This document shows, one piece after another, positions 25,372-33,750 of a DNA stretch of 64,000 nt. This DNA is from Rossellomorea aquimaris. GTDB taxonomy: Bacteria > Bacillota > Bacilli > Bacillales > Bacillaceae_B. The stretch spans positions 3,116 to 67,115 of the forward strand of contig NZ_VTEX01000001.1 of NCBI RefSeq assembly GCF_008180865.1, in the 5' to 3' direction. How positions within the stretch are numbered: the first letter of the stretch is position 1; each line of letters opens with the position of its first letter. The notes beneath the pieces were generated by a model. The model saw only the letters and a program-made list of their open reading frames with translations. It was not told where the DNA came from and searched no databases. Made by a program: the position numbers and the translations under genes.

Positions 25372-26088
25372 ATGGTTGATTTTAAAGACTTGGGTATCGT
25401 TGCATTAAGAATTTTTACAATACTTCCATTTATGATTTTTGTCACATTATATATGGGGAAACGTTCCATCGGGGAGTTGCCGGTATTTGATTTTTTAGTG
25501 GTCCTCGTGTTTGGCTCTGTTGTAGGAGCGGATATTGCAGATCCTGACATCAAACATATCCATACCATCGTCGCAATGATTTTAATCGGTATACTACAAA
25601 AGATCTTGACCAAAATGAAAACCTCTTCACGAAAAGTGGGTAAACTGCTTTCATTTGAACCTACGGTGGTCATTGAAAATGGTCAGGTTCTAAAAGAAGA
25701 CTTAAAAAAAACCGGTTATACGATTGATAATATCCTGATGCTTCTCCGGGAGAAAGAAGTATTCTCATTGCAAGATGTGGAAATTGGAATCATTGAATCG
25801 AATGGGAGTTTATCGATTCATAAGATTCCCCCAAGACAAACGGTTACAGTGGAGGATGCAGGAGTGATGAAGCGGACGAGCCTTGCATTTCCTCTTATAG
25901 TAGATGGTGTATTGCATACGGGCGTTTTAGATAAATTAAACGTGGAGGAAAAATGGGTTCGGGATGAATTGAGAAGAGAAGGATTCACGGCAATCCATGA
26001 GGTATTCTATGCCTCTATCAATGTAAGAAAAGAAATCCATATCGTGAAAACATCTGATATTCACGCGTATCCTCATTTTTTTAACTGA
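25372..26088 (+). CDS. DUF421 membrane protein, YetF family
   Basis: 238 residues. Three N-terminal membrane segments (about 10-85) contain the family signature LYMGKRSIGELPVFDFLVVL; the remaining part is a soluble DUF421 alpha/beta domain with FEPTVVIENG and DNILMLLREKEVF. Paralogues are common in Bacillus (YetF, YrbG, YkjA types) and some affect spore or membrane properties; the molecular role is unknown. A GGGATAG/CTATCCC hairpin (25322-25341) lies 30 bp upstream. The ribosome site AAAAGGA is weak. Confidence 0.88.
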   Translation: MVDFKDLGIVALRIFTILPFMIFVTLYMGKRSIGELPVFDFLVVLVFGSVVGADIADPDIKHIHTIVAMILIGILQKILTKMKTSSRKVGKLLSFEPTVVIENGQVLKEDLKKTGYTIDNILMLLREKEVFSLQDVEIGIIESNGSLSIHKIPPRQTVTVEDAGVMKRTSLAFPLIVDGVLHTGVLDKLNVEEKWVRDELRREGFTAIHEVFYASINVRKEIHIVKTSDIHAYPHFFN

Positions 26089-26149
26089 GCATTCATAAAA
26101 GAAAAGAGCTGTAGGGTAGAGTATACTAAAAGTAAAAAAGGTGATCCCT

Positions 26150-26887
26150 GTGAAAAAGATACTCAAATGGACTGCCATTGTTCTTCTTGCAGTTGTCCTA
26201 ATAGGTGGCATTGGATTTTACTTCTGGTCAGAACAAACGTATTCAGCTACAGAAGAATTAATAAAAACAATCAAAATCGAAGAGGATCCATTAATTGAAG
26301 AAAAAAAAGACTGGCTTATTTTTAACCCCGAGAAATCTAACAGCAAGGGACTTATTCTATATTCAGGAGCAAAGGTGGAAGTCGAGGCTTATGGGTATTT
26401 AGGGAAGTCACTTTCTGAGAAGGGGTACACAGTCGTCATTCCAAGGATGCCCTTTCATATCGCTTTTTTTGGTATAGGTGAATCTGAAAAAATCATAAAC
26501 AGTTTTGATGAGGAGCTTGATTGGTATGTGTCAGGTCACTCATTGGGTGGAGTAGCGGCTGCTAAATACGCCTATGATCACCAAGATGAGATAAAAGGGG
26601 TGATTTTCCTCGCCTCTTATCCAACAAACTCAACTGATTTTTCTGAAAGCGATGTTCCTTTTCTAAGTATTTTTGCAGAGAACGATGGGCTTACTACAAA
26701 GGATGATATTGAAGAAAGTAAAAAAATATTGCCGCATGCAACGGTTTTCCACCAAATCGAAGGGGGAAACCATGCAGGCTTCGGAATGTACGGGAAGCAA
26801 AAAGGAGATCTTGAAGCAAATATTTCCCCAAGGGACCAGCAAGATGAAATCATACGGACGATGAATGCATGGTTAATGAAGAATTGA
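26150..26887 (+). CDS. Membrane-anchored alpha/beta hydrolase
   Basis: 245 residues. An N-terminal hydrophobic segment (about 5-27) serves as membrane anchor, followed by an alpha/beta-hydrolase domain with nucleophile elbow SGHSLGG, acid segment IFAENDGLTT, and catalytic His in EGGNHAGFG. The protein probably faces the cell surface. The GTG start at 26150 has an unusually complete ribosome site, AAAAAGGTGATCC, ending 3 nt before it; an in-frame GTG at 26141 is inside that site. A TATACT -10 lies about 20 bp before it. Substrate unknown (an ester or amide). Confidence 0.88.
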   Translation: MKKILKWTAIVLLAVVLIGGIGFYFWSEQTYSATEELIKTIKIEEDPLIEEKKDWLIFNPEKSNSKGLILYSGAKVEVEAYGYLGKSLSEKGYTVVIPRMPFHIAFFGIGESEKIINSFDEELDWYVSGHSLGGVAAAKYAYDHQDEIKGVIFLASYPTNSTDFSESDVPFLSIFAENDGLTTKDDIEESKKILPHATVFHQIEGGNHAGFGMYGKQKGDLEANISPRDQQDEIIRTMNAWLMKN

Positions 26888-26900
26888 TTTCATTATTATG

Positions 26901-26933
26901 AAAGCTGTTGAGCAGACTCAGCAGCTATTTTTG
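26901..26933 (+). terminator. Terminator after the hydrolase gene
   Basis: AGCTGTTGAG / CTCAGCAGCT with a CAGA loop, then ATTTTTG. Confidence 0.8.
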
Positions 26934-27001
26934 TATGTCAAGATAAAGGAATCCTGACGTACATGGTAGTATATATAAATATAGAAGGAGGTTCGATTCA
27001 G

Positions 27002-27298
27002 ATGGAATTTATCTATGTATTAAAGCTTATCCCGCGTTTACATAAAGAAGAAAATTGGATGACAGCGGATGAAGACATTGTTCAATATCACTTCCAGAGG
27101 CTAAAAGAATTCACTGAAGCAGGAGTGGTAATCCTTGCCGGCAGAACATTGAATGAAGAAGAAAATGCTTTTGGAATCGTGATTTTTGAAGCGGAAGATG
27201 CAGAAAAGGCTAAAGCGTTCATGAAGGAAGATCCTGCGGTAAAAGAAGGAATCATGACAGCAGAGCTGTTCCCTTACAGAGTGGCCCTTTCGAGATAG
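27002..27298 (+). CDS. YciI-like protein
   Basis: 98 residues with the YciI ferredoxin-like fold: N-terminal FIYVLKLIPRLH, a conserved His in YHFQRLKEFTEAGVVILAGR, and FGIVIFEAEDAEKAKAFM. Related proteins act as small hydrolases or dehalogenase-like enzymes, but most are uncharacterised. The ATG at 27002 follows AAGGAGG; the frame is open for 13 codons further upstream without a ribosome site. Confidence 0.87.
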   Translation: MEFIYVLKLIPRLHKEENWMTADEDIVQYHFQRLKEFTEAGVVILAGRTLNEEENAFGIVIFEAEDAEKAKAFMKEDPAVKEGIMTAELFPYRVALSR

Positions 27299-27333
27299 GA
27301 AATCAATTCTGAAATAGAGTAGGAGAAGGTACG

Positions 27334-28353
27334 ATGGAAGAGTGGATAGAAGAACTTTTTACAGAGGAACTATTGGCTGAAGCTGCCTTACGATTTGGCT
27401 GTAATACTGCTCAAGCTAAGAAACTAGGAGACTTTGAAAACTATGTGTATGAGGTGCATAAGGAAAACATTCCCTATATCCTCCGCCTCACTCACAGTTC
27501 TCATCGGTCAGAAAGAGAAGTGGAAGCTGAACTGAAATGGATTAACTACTTACATAAGCACGGAGTTAATGTATCATTAGTCAATCATTCTGATAAAGGA
27601 AAGCTCGTAGAAGTCATCCAGGCAAGAAAATCGTATTTCTATGTGTGTTTGTTTTATAAAGCTCCAGGAAGTCCTGTGAAAGTGAATGATCCGTTATTCG
27701 ATGAAGAACTATTTTATAAATGGGGGAAAATGACAGGACATATGCACAGGGTAACAAAGGCATATGGGGAGGATGGCATCCACCGTCTTCGCTGGGATCA
27801 GGACGATGTGCTGGACTATAAGAAATATTTATCTGAGGAAGACAGGTACATCCTTGATGCTGGTCAAAGAAACATGGAGGAAATTAGAAGCTTTGTGGAA
27901 ACCAAAGACACTTTTGGGCTCATTCACTCAGACATCCATCCAGGGAATTTTTTTTACCATGAGGGTGATCTTCATGTGTTTGACTTTGACGATAGTACAC
28001 AGTTCTTTTTTATAAGTGACGTTGCCATCCCTCTTTACTATTCCGTGTGGTGGAAGTTTAGGAATGAGAACTTGGATATCCGCAACCAATTTGGCGGTAA
28101 GTTTCTCGTTTCATTTTTAAAAGGATATTTGACGGAGTGTGAATTAGAAGAAGAGTGGGTAGAACGAATCCCCCATTTCCTTTTGCTCAGAGATTTAACA
28201 CTGTATTCTGTTTTCCATAAAAAATGGGACCTTGAGAATTTATCCGAGGTCGAGGAGTCGCTTCTTTCACAGATCAGGGACAGATTGCTCCATGATGAAC
28301 CAATCGTCGACCTGGACTACGGTGAAATTTTTGAAAAAGCGAGGGCAAAATGA
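27334..28353 (+). CDS. Aminoglycoside phosphotransferase-fold kinase
   Basis: 339 residues of the APH/choline-kinase-like fold. The nucleotide lobe has NYVYEVHKENIPYILRL; the catalytic loop is GLIHSDIHPGNFF with Asp; the metal-binding segment is DLHVFDFDDS. Homologues include homoserine kinase II and spore-coat-associated kinases of Bacillus; substrate not predictable. It overlaps the next small gene by 4 bases (ATGA), forming a two-gene unit. Confidence 0.87.
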   Translation: MEEWIEELFTEELLAEAALRFGCNTAQAKKLGDFENYVYEVHKENIPYILRLTHSSHRSEREVEAELKWINYLHKHGVNVSLVNHSDKGKLVEVIQARKSYFYVCLFYKAPGSPVKVNDPLFDEELFYKWGKMTGHMHRVTKAYGEDGIHRLRWDQDDVLDYKKYLSEEDRYILDAGQRNMEEIRSFVETKDTFGLIHSDIHPGNFFYHEGDLHVFDFDDSTQFFFISDVAIPLYYSVWWKFRNENLDIRNQFGGKFLVSFLKGYLTECELEEEWVERIPHFLLLRDLTLYSVFHKKWDLENLSEVEESLLSQIRDRLLHDEPIVDLDYGEIFEKARAK

Positions 28354-28553
28354 TTTGGGCACTGCTTATTGCAGGTGTGATCATCGGATTGTTAGTCCGT
28401 CTTATGAGGACGACCTTTAAGAGTGGATATGGGATGTCTGAGGATTTATTTGATCAGCCTCAGTATATGAAAACTTGCAATCATTGTCACAGGAAGATTC
28501 CAAAGGATTATCAAAAATCTCTTTGTCCCCATTGCGGGAAGCTGGTGGAATGA
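28350..28553 (+). CDS. Small membrane protein with zinc ribbon
   Basis: 67 residues: one N-terminal membrane segment (MIWALLIAGVIIGLLVRLM) and a C-terminal zinc-ribbon with two Cys pairs (CNHCHRKIP and CPHCGK). Topology would leave the ribbon in the cytoplasm if the N terminus is outside. The ATGA overlap with the kinase gene implies coupling. No known function. Confidence 0.75.
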   Translation: MIWALLIAGVIIGLLVRLMRTTFKSGYGMSEDLFDQPQYMKTCNHCHRKIPKDYQKSLCPHCGKLVE

Positions 28554-28556
28554 TGG

Positions 28557-28591
28557 AAAGGTTTGAAGGATTTCTCCTTCGGGCCTTTTTT
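28557..28591 (+). terminator. Terminator after the zinc-ribbon gene
   Basis: AAAGGTTTGAAGGA / TCCTTCGGGCCTTTTTT stem with G-T pairs. Confidence 0.8.
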
Positions 28592-28671
28592 AATGACGTT
28601 TATTTTATATGAGGAGATAAATTTGGTATGATGCTAAAGACTGTTTACAAACAAACTGATGAGGTGAAGAA

Positions 28672-29478
28672 ATGGATAAAACCATTGGATTTATAGGATG
28701 CGGAAATATGGCACAAGCGATTATGGGCGGTATATTGAAATCCGGTTTGGTGGATGAACATTCGGTTAAAGCGAGCGCCAGAACTCAGGAGACGCTGGAT
28801 AAAGTAGCAGGGGAATTTGGAGTGGGGGTTACCAGTGATAATATAAGTGTAGCAGCCTTTTCGGATATTGTGTTTTTATCAGTGAAACCAGACCAATATC
28901 GGAGCATTATCGAATCGATAAAGGATTCCCTGAAAGAGGATGCCATCATCATTACCATTGCAGCGGGTATCACCATTGATTGGATGGAGAGTCAGCTTTC
29001 TGAATCAATGAAAATTGTCCGGACTATGCCAAATACCCCGTCTCTTGTAGGAGAAGGTATGACGGCCTATTGTGTAAATAATGAAGTAACGGAAGAAGAC
29101 CTTGCAGATGTACAAGCGATTTTAGAAAGCTTCGGAAAGGCTGAAATGGTAGAGGAAAGCCTGATGGATGCCATTCCGGCAGTAAGCGGATCTTCTCCCG
29201 CGTATGTGTTTATGTTCATAGAAGCACTGGCTGATGGAGCGGTTCTGCAAGGTATTCCACGAAAGCAGGCTTACCAGCTCGCATCCCAGGCTGTACTTGG
29301 AGCAGCAAAAATGGTTCTCGAAACGGGCACTCACCCAGGAGAACTGAAGGATGCCGTTTGCTCACCAGGAGGAGCAACGATTGAAGCGGTATCAGCTCTG
29401 GAGAAGAATAATTTTAAAGGAGCCGTTTTAACGGCTATGGAAGCATGCGGTCGTAAATCGAAGTCTCTGGGAGAGTAA
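28672..29478 (+). CDS. proC: Pyrroline-5-carboxylate reductase
   Basis: Reduces 1-pyrroline-5-carboxylate to proline with NAD(P)H. 268 residues. N-terminal Rossmann motif GFIGCGNMAQAIMGGI; central VRTMPNTPSLVGEGM; C-terminal signature SPAYVFMFIEALADGAV and HPGELKDAVCSPGGATIEAV are diagnostic. GATGAGGTG precedes the ATG. No proA/proB neighbours; Bacillus has several reductase paralogues, so this may be one of more than one. Confidence 0.96.
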   Translation: MDKTIGFIGCGNMAQAIMGGILKSGLVDEHSVKASARTQETLDKVAGEFGVGVTSDNISVAAFSDIVFLSVKPDQYRSIIESIKDSLKEDAIIITIAAGITIDWMESQLSESMKIVRTMPNTPSLVGEGMTAYCVNNEVTEEDLADVQAILESFGKAEMVEESLMDAIPAVSGSSPAYVFMFIEALADGAVLQGIPRKQAYQLASQAVLGAAKMVLETGTHPGELKDAVCSPGGATIEAVSALEKNNFKGAVLTAMEACGRKSKSLGE

Positions 29479-29534
29479 ATTGGAAAGCATTTATTTTACG
29501 TTATTCTGAAGGTCCGTCCCTCTCTACTTTATTC

Positions 29535-29569
29535 AAACTGCCAAAGTATTTGTTTACTTTGGCAGTTTG
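29535..29569. terminator. Bidirectional terminator between proC and the SIMPL gene
   Basis: AAACTGCCAAAGTA / TACTTTGGCAGTTT. The region before it (29511-29522) carries GGTCCGTCCCTC. Confidence 0.88.
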
Positions 29570-29573
29570 TTAT

Positions 29574-30227
29574 TTATCGGGTTTGGTATTCTACTGTCAA
29601 GATGGCTGTGACGCCGATTTGTCCTGGTTGCACGGTTGTACTTTCTTCAGCGGCTTTCACAAATCCAGTTGTTACAAAAGGGGTGACCATTGGGTTTGAT
29701 TGCTCTGTGATGGACTTTGGCTGGGGGTTGAGCTGCTGCCCCGATTGGTTCGATAATGTGAGTGCTTTTTGGTATGCCTTTTGATATGCGGAAGTAAGGG
29801 CTAACTGATAGGATTCAATAGGATTTGAATTGACAAATTGAATGTTTTCTACCCGATTCGCTCCGCTCTTTATGGCATCATCCATAATCGTACCCACTTT
29901 TTCAATATCATTTATAGTTACGCGAAATACTTGGCGAACCTCATATCCTGTAAAAAATTGTTTCCCGTCCTCATAATTGTATTGTGGGAATACTTGATAG
30001 GTGGAGGTTTGGATATCTTTTTTTGACACACCGTTATTTAATAGTGATTGTACGACTTGAGTGGATTGTTGTTGGTTCTGGTTTTGTGCCGCTTCAAGTT
30101 CTTCATCTTTAGTGACAACACCGATAGAGACAATGGCTTGATCGGGATCCACATAAAGTGTATGCTCACCAGTTACAGTAATCGTGCCATTGGTGTTGCC
30201 GGTTCTATAGTAAGGATATGAATACAT
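29574..30227 (-). CDS. SIMPL (DUF541) domain protein
   Basis: 217 residues. SIMPL domain signatures are TGEHTLYVDPDQAIVSIGVV, then VVQSLLNNGVSKKDIQTSTY and GYEVRQVFRV. Many homologues are exported, but no clear signal peptide is visible here (N terminus MYSYPYYRTGNTNG). ATG 30227 lies 8 bases beyond the stop of the Gly-rich gene, whose TAG forms part of the AGG ribosome site; the pair looks like an operon. The family is implicated in oxidative-stress tolerance in other bacteria; role here unknown. Confidence 0.85.
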   Translation of the reverse strand: MYSYPYYRTGNTNGTITVTGEHTLYVDPDQAIVSIGVVTKDEELEAAQNQNQQQSTQVVQSLLNNGVSKKDIQTSTYQVFPQYNYEDGKQFFTGYEVRQVFRVTINDIEKVGTIMDDAIKSGANRVENIQFVNSNPIESYQLALTSAYQKAYQKALTLSNQSGQQLNPQPKSITEQSNPMVTPFVTTGFVKAAEESTTVQPGQIGVTAILTVEYQTR

Positions 30228-30235
30228 GAGCAAAC

Positions 30236-30673
30236 CTACACGCAAGTAAAGGATTCAATTTTATCTAAATCGATGCCGAAGTATACCCATGTGAATCCGA
30301 TCCATCTCCACCCGGCAATGGAACGGCGCCCAACAAAGACAGGATAAAACCAGAAAGCATCTCTTCGTAACCAAATATACGTGTAACGGAATAAACATCT
30401 TCTGATGGCACCCGGGTCTACTGCAAAGACACTTGGTCCACCTTGTGTTCCTTGCATCACCGTTTTTTGTGGTTGGAAGTTCGGTGGTGGTCCGGGTGGT
30501 GGTTGATTTTGTCCGCCTTGCCCTCCTGCAGGTGGTGGTGAGCTTGGTGCGCCTTGTCCTCCCCCAGGAAAACCTGGAAAGCCACCACCAGATCCTTGAC
30601 CTCCACCAGGAAAGCCGGGGAACCCGCTGCCTCCCCCAGGAAAACCAGGGAATAGTTGTCTGTGATCATACAT
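30236..30673 (-). CDS. Gly/Pro-rich repeat protein with aromatic C-terminal domain
   Basis: 145 residues. The N-terminal half consists of imperfect FPGFPGGG-type repeats and a Pro-rich stretch (PPPAGGQGGQNQPPPGPPP). The C-terminal half is rich in Trp, Tyr, Phe and Arg (RRCLFRYTYIWLRRDAFWFY, then RWIGFTWVYFGIDLDKIESF). The layout resembles Bacillus spore-coat or spore-surface proteins, but I do not recognise the family for certain. Start supported by GAGGAGG 6 nt upstream. Directly precedes the SIMPL gene. Confidence 0.75.
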   Translation of the reverse strand: MYDHRQLFPGFPGGGSGFPGFPGGGQGSGGGFPGFPGGGQGAPSSPPPAGGQGGQNQPPPGPPPNFQPQKTVMQGTQGGPSVFAVDPGAIRRCLFRYTYIWLRRDAFWFYPVFVGRRSIAGWRWIGFTWVYFGIDLDKIESFTCV

Positions 30674-30761
30674 AGAAGAACCTCCTCATAAAGAATTCTC
30701 TTTATCATATGAGGAGGTCCAATGGGCGTGCGTGTCTATTCATTTTAACGAAGGGAGTAAA

Positions 30762-31715
<954 letters not shown>

Positions 31716-31737
31716 TCATCACCTATCCACTAAATAT

Positions 31738-31757
31738 TTGTGAAAAAATTGGTCACA
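31738..31757. promoter_or_regulatory. Partial Rex-type site near ldh
   Basis: TTGTGAAAAAATTGGTCACA: a perfect left half and a right half displaced by about two bases, 26 bp upstream of the ldh start. Confidence 0.45.
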
Positions 31758-31819
31758 TGAATCTAACAATGGCCAGATAAAAAGAAAGTAATAAAGCCTT
31801 AAGTATATGAATTGAGATA

Positions 31820-31837
31820 TTGTGAAATGGTTCACAA
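31820..31837. promoter_or_regulatory. Rex operator 1 upstream of ldh
   Basis: TTGTGAAATGGTTCACAA matches the Rex consensus TTGTGAANNNNTTCACAA at every defined base. Confidence 0.85.
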
Positions 31838-31897
31838 TCAAATGATAACATGAAACACATTGATATTCTACTCTGAAATATAGCATAACATACATAT

Positions 31898-31915
31898 TTG
31901 TGAATAAATTCACAA
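31898..31915. promoter_or_regulatory. Rex operator 2 upstream of ldh
   Basis: TTGTGAATAAATTCACAA is a second perfect Rex palindrome, 78 bp from the first, between ldh and the divergent acetyltransferase gene. Confidence 0.85.
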
Positions 31916-32025
31916 ACTTGTCATACAGAGAAATGGTCCCAGTTCCTTCCCACAAATAAAAAAAGGGTTTTTTCTGATGTGTGATGAATGTATAAAGGAA
32001 GAGGAGAGGTATGGGAGGTGTCTGT

Positions 32026-32562
32026 ATGAATGTCAGGAGTGGGGATTTATATATCCGTCGGTTAGAGGAGGGGGATAAATACACGTTGGCAAGGTGGTTG
32101 CAGGATCCCGTGGTGCTGGAGTTTTATGAAGGGAGGGACTGCCCATTCACTCTTCAGATGGTGGAGGAGAAGTTCTTGGCAGAGAGGGACGTCTTAGGTT
32201 GTCTGGTTGAGTACGAGGGAATTGAAATCGGTTATCTTCAGTATTATCAGCTAGATGAAGAAACAATGATACGATATGGTTACACGAATTTAGATGAAGT
32301 GATTTACGGTACGGATCAATTCATCGGAGAAGCGACATATTGGAACAGGGGAATAGGGACGAAACTCATTCGAGCTGTAGTAGAGTACTTGCTCAAGAAG
32401 GAGGGTGTCCACCGACTCGTGGTGGATCCCATGACTTGGAACACCAGAGCGATCCGTTGCTATGAGAAATGTGGATATAGTAAATCAAGAATACTGCGGG
32501 AGCATGAGCTTCATGAAGGCGAACATCATGATTCCTGGTTGATGGAGTTCATTCCCGAGTAA
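32026..32562 (+). CDS. GNAT N-acetyltransferase, AAC(6')-like
   Basis: 178 residues. Acetyl-CoA-dependent acetyltransferase with the GNAT motif A region IGEATYWNRGIGTKLIRAVV and motif B VVDPMTWNTRAIRCYEKCGY. The arrangement (LEFYEGRDCPFT, IGYLQYYQL) is that of the aminoglycoside 6'-N-acetyltransferase-like subgroup, but many such chromosomal proteins have other substrates, so no resistance is claimed. ATG 32026 follows GGGAGGTG; the frame extends 5 codons upstream through that site. Confidence 0.85.
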   Translation: MNVRSGDLYIRRLEEGDKYTLARWLQDPVVLEFYEGRDCPFTLQMVEEKFLAERDVLGCLVEYEGIEIGYLQYYQLDEETMIRYGYTNLDEVIYGTDQFIGEATYWNRGIGTKLIRAVVEYLLKKEGVHRLVVDPMTWNTRAIRCYEKCGYSKSRILREHELHEGEHHDSWLMEFIPE

Positions 32563-32577
32563 ATGGGAGACTTTAAA

Positions 32578-33063
32578 ATGAGTAGAAAAATAGAAGAAGC
32601 CATTGAATTGAGAGAATCGGGAGAATACGCAGCTTCCATTGAAAGGTGGAAGCGATTGATTGGGGAAGAACCAGATAATGGTTTTCTGCATTACCAATGT
32701 GCATGGAGCCATGACGCAATGGGACTCGAAAGCGAAGCTGTTCCTTATTACGAAAGTTCGATTCAATTGGGACTGGATGATAAAGAATTACAGGGCGCCT
32801 ACCTTGGATTAGGGAGTACATATCGGACATTGGGAGAGTATGAAAAAAGCAAATCCGTGTTCGAGAAAGGAATAGGACGATTTCCTGAAAATAAAGCGTT
32901 GACGGTCTTTTATTCCATGACCCTCTATAATTTGAACGAACATAGTAAAGCAATGGAGCTGCTGCTGACGTGTATTGGAGAATCGTCACAAGAATCCACC
33001 ATCGAACCTTATAAAAAGGCGATAACATTTTATGCTAGTCAATTGGACGTCGTGTGGAAATAA
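32578..33063 (+). CDS. Tetratricopeptide repeat protein
   Basis: 161 residues made of about three to four TPR units (for example ELRESGEYAASIERWKRLI, GAYLGLGSTYRTLGEYEKSK). Soluble, no signal peptide; probably a protein-interaction scaffold. ATG 32578 follows GGGAG with an 8-nt gap; an ATG immediately after the previous stop (32563) lacks a ribosome site. In an apparent operon with the acetyltransferase gene. Confidence 0.85.
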   Translation: MSRKIEEAIELRESGEYAASIERWKRLIGEEPDNGFLHYQCAWSHDAMGLESEAVPYYESSIQLGLDDKELQGAYLGLGSTYRTLGEYEKSKSVFEKGIGRFPENKALTVFYSMTLYNLNEHSKAMELLLTCIGESSQESTIEPYKKAITFYASQLDVVWK

Positions 33064-33098
33064 GAGTAGCTGTTCTGCATGACAGCTCTTTTTTTTGT
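33063..33098 (+). terminator. Terminator after the TPR gene
   Basis: AGAGTAGCTGT / ACAGCTCTTTT stem with a one-base bulge, then T7. Confidence 0.75.
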
Positions 33099-33121
33099 GG
33101 TTGGAAAGTAAGAAGGAGTGA

Positions 33122-33724
33122 ATGAAGTTGGCAATAACTCAACTGTATCTGGTGAGGCATGCTCACTCGAAATACACCCCCGAGGAATTAACCAGACCCT
33201 TATCAGACAAAGGTAAGGTGGATGCTGAGCATGTAACGGAATTATTAAAGAAGGAAAAGATTGATGCAGTATGTTCCAGTCCATATAAAAGGGCGGTGGA
33301 AACCGTTGAAGGGACAGCCCGCCATATTGGGCAGGGAATCAATTTATATGAAGAATTGAGAGAACGAACTCTCTCTGGAAAACCTGTTCAAAACTTTCAA
33401 GAGGCAATCTCATTGGTGTGGGAGGATCCTGCTTTTTCCTTGGAAGGCGGAGAGTCGAATCTCACCGCTCAAAAAAGAGGCGTACAAGGGATATTTAAGA
33501 TCATTGAAGAATATAATGGGAAAAACGTCGTGATTGGAACACACGGTAATATTATGGTTTTGATCATGAGTTACTTTGATCCTCAATATGATATCAGGTT
33601 TTGGAGAAAGCTTGAAATGCCAGATATATATTGTTTAACTTTTGATGACAAAGTTCTAATAAGCGTCAAGAGAATATGGACACAACCAGCTGAATTTGCA
33701 CCACAAAAAGACCGTTCATTATGA
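33122..33724 (+). CDS. Histidine phosphatase family protein
   Basis: 200 residues of the phosphoglycerate mutase-like superfamily. The nucleophile motif reads LVRHAHSKY; other active-site parts are VCSSPYKRAVETVE, the acidic ELRERTLSG, and the second His in VVIGTHGNIM. Substrate not predictable: family members dephosphorylate sugar phosphates, nucleotides or cofactors. Start follows AAGGAGTG. The stop lies inside a bidirectional terminator hairpin. Confidence 0.88.
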   Translation: MKLAITQLYLVRHAHSKYTPEELTRPLSDKGKVDAEHVTELLKKEKIDAVCSSPYKRAVETVEGTARHIGQGINLYEELRERTLSGKPVQNFQEAISLVWEDPAFSLEGGESNLTAQKRGVQGIFKIIEEYNGKNVVIGTHGNIMVLIMSYFDPQYDIRFWRKLEMPDIYCLTFDDKVLISVKRIWTQPAEFAPQKDRSL

Positions 33725-33733
33725 ACGGTCTTT
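33706..33733. terminator. Bidirectional terminator
   Basis: AAAGACCGTTCAT / ATGAACGGTCTTT overlapping the phosphatase stop codon; the convergent permease gene uses it on the other strand. Confidence 0.88.
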
Positions 33734-33750
33734 CAAGTATCTATATCGGG

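Noticed and set aside
30433..30708. Two long frames opposite or out of phase with the Gly-rich gene
   Set aside because: Generated by the repetitive GGN/CCN composition; the frame at 30236-30673 alone has GAGGAGG and an ordered aromatic C-terminal domain.
32026..32562. Calling the GNAT protein an aminoglycoside-resistance gene
   Set aside because: Only general AAC(6')-like motifs are seen; chromosomal relatives often have other substrates.
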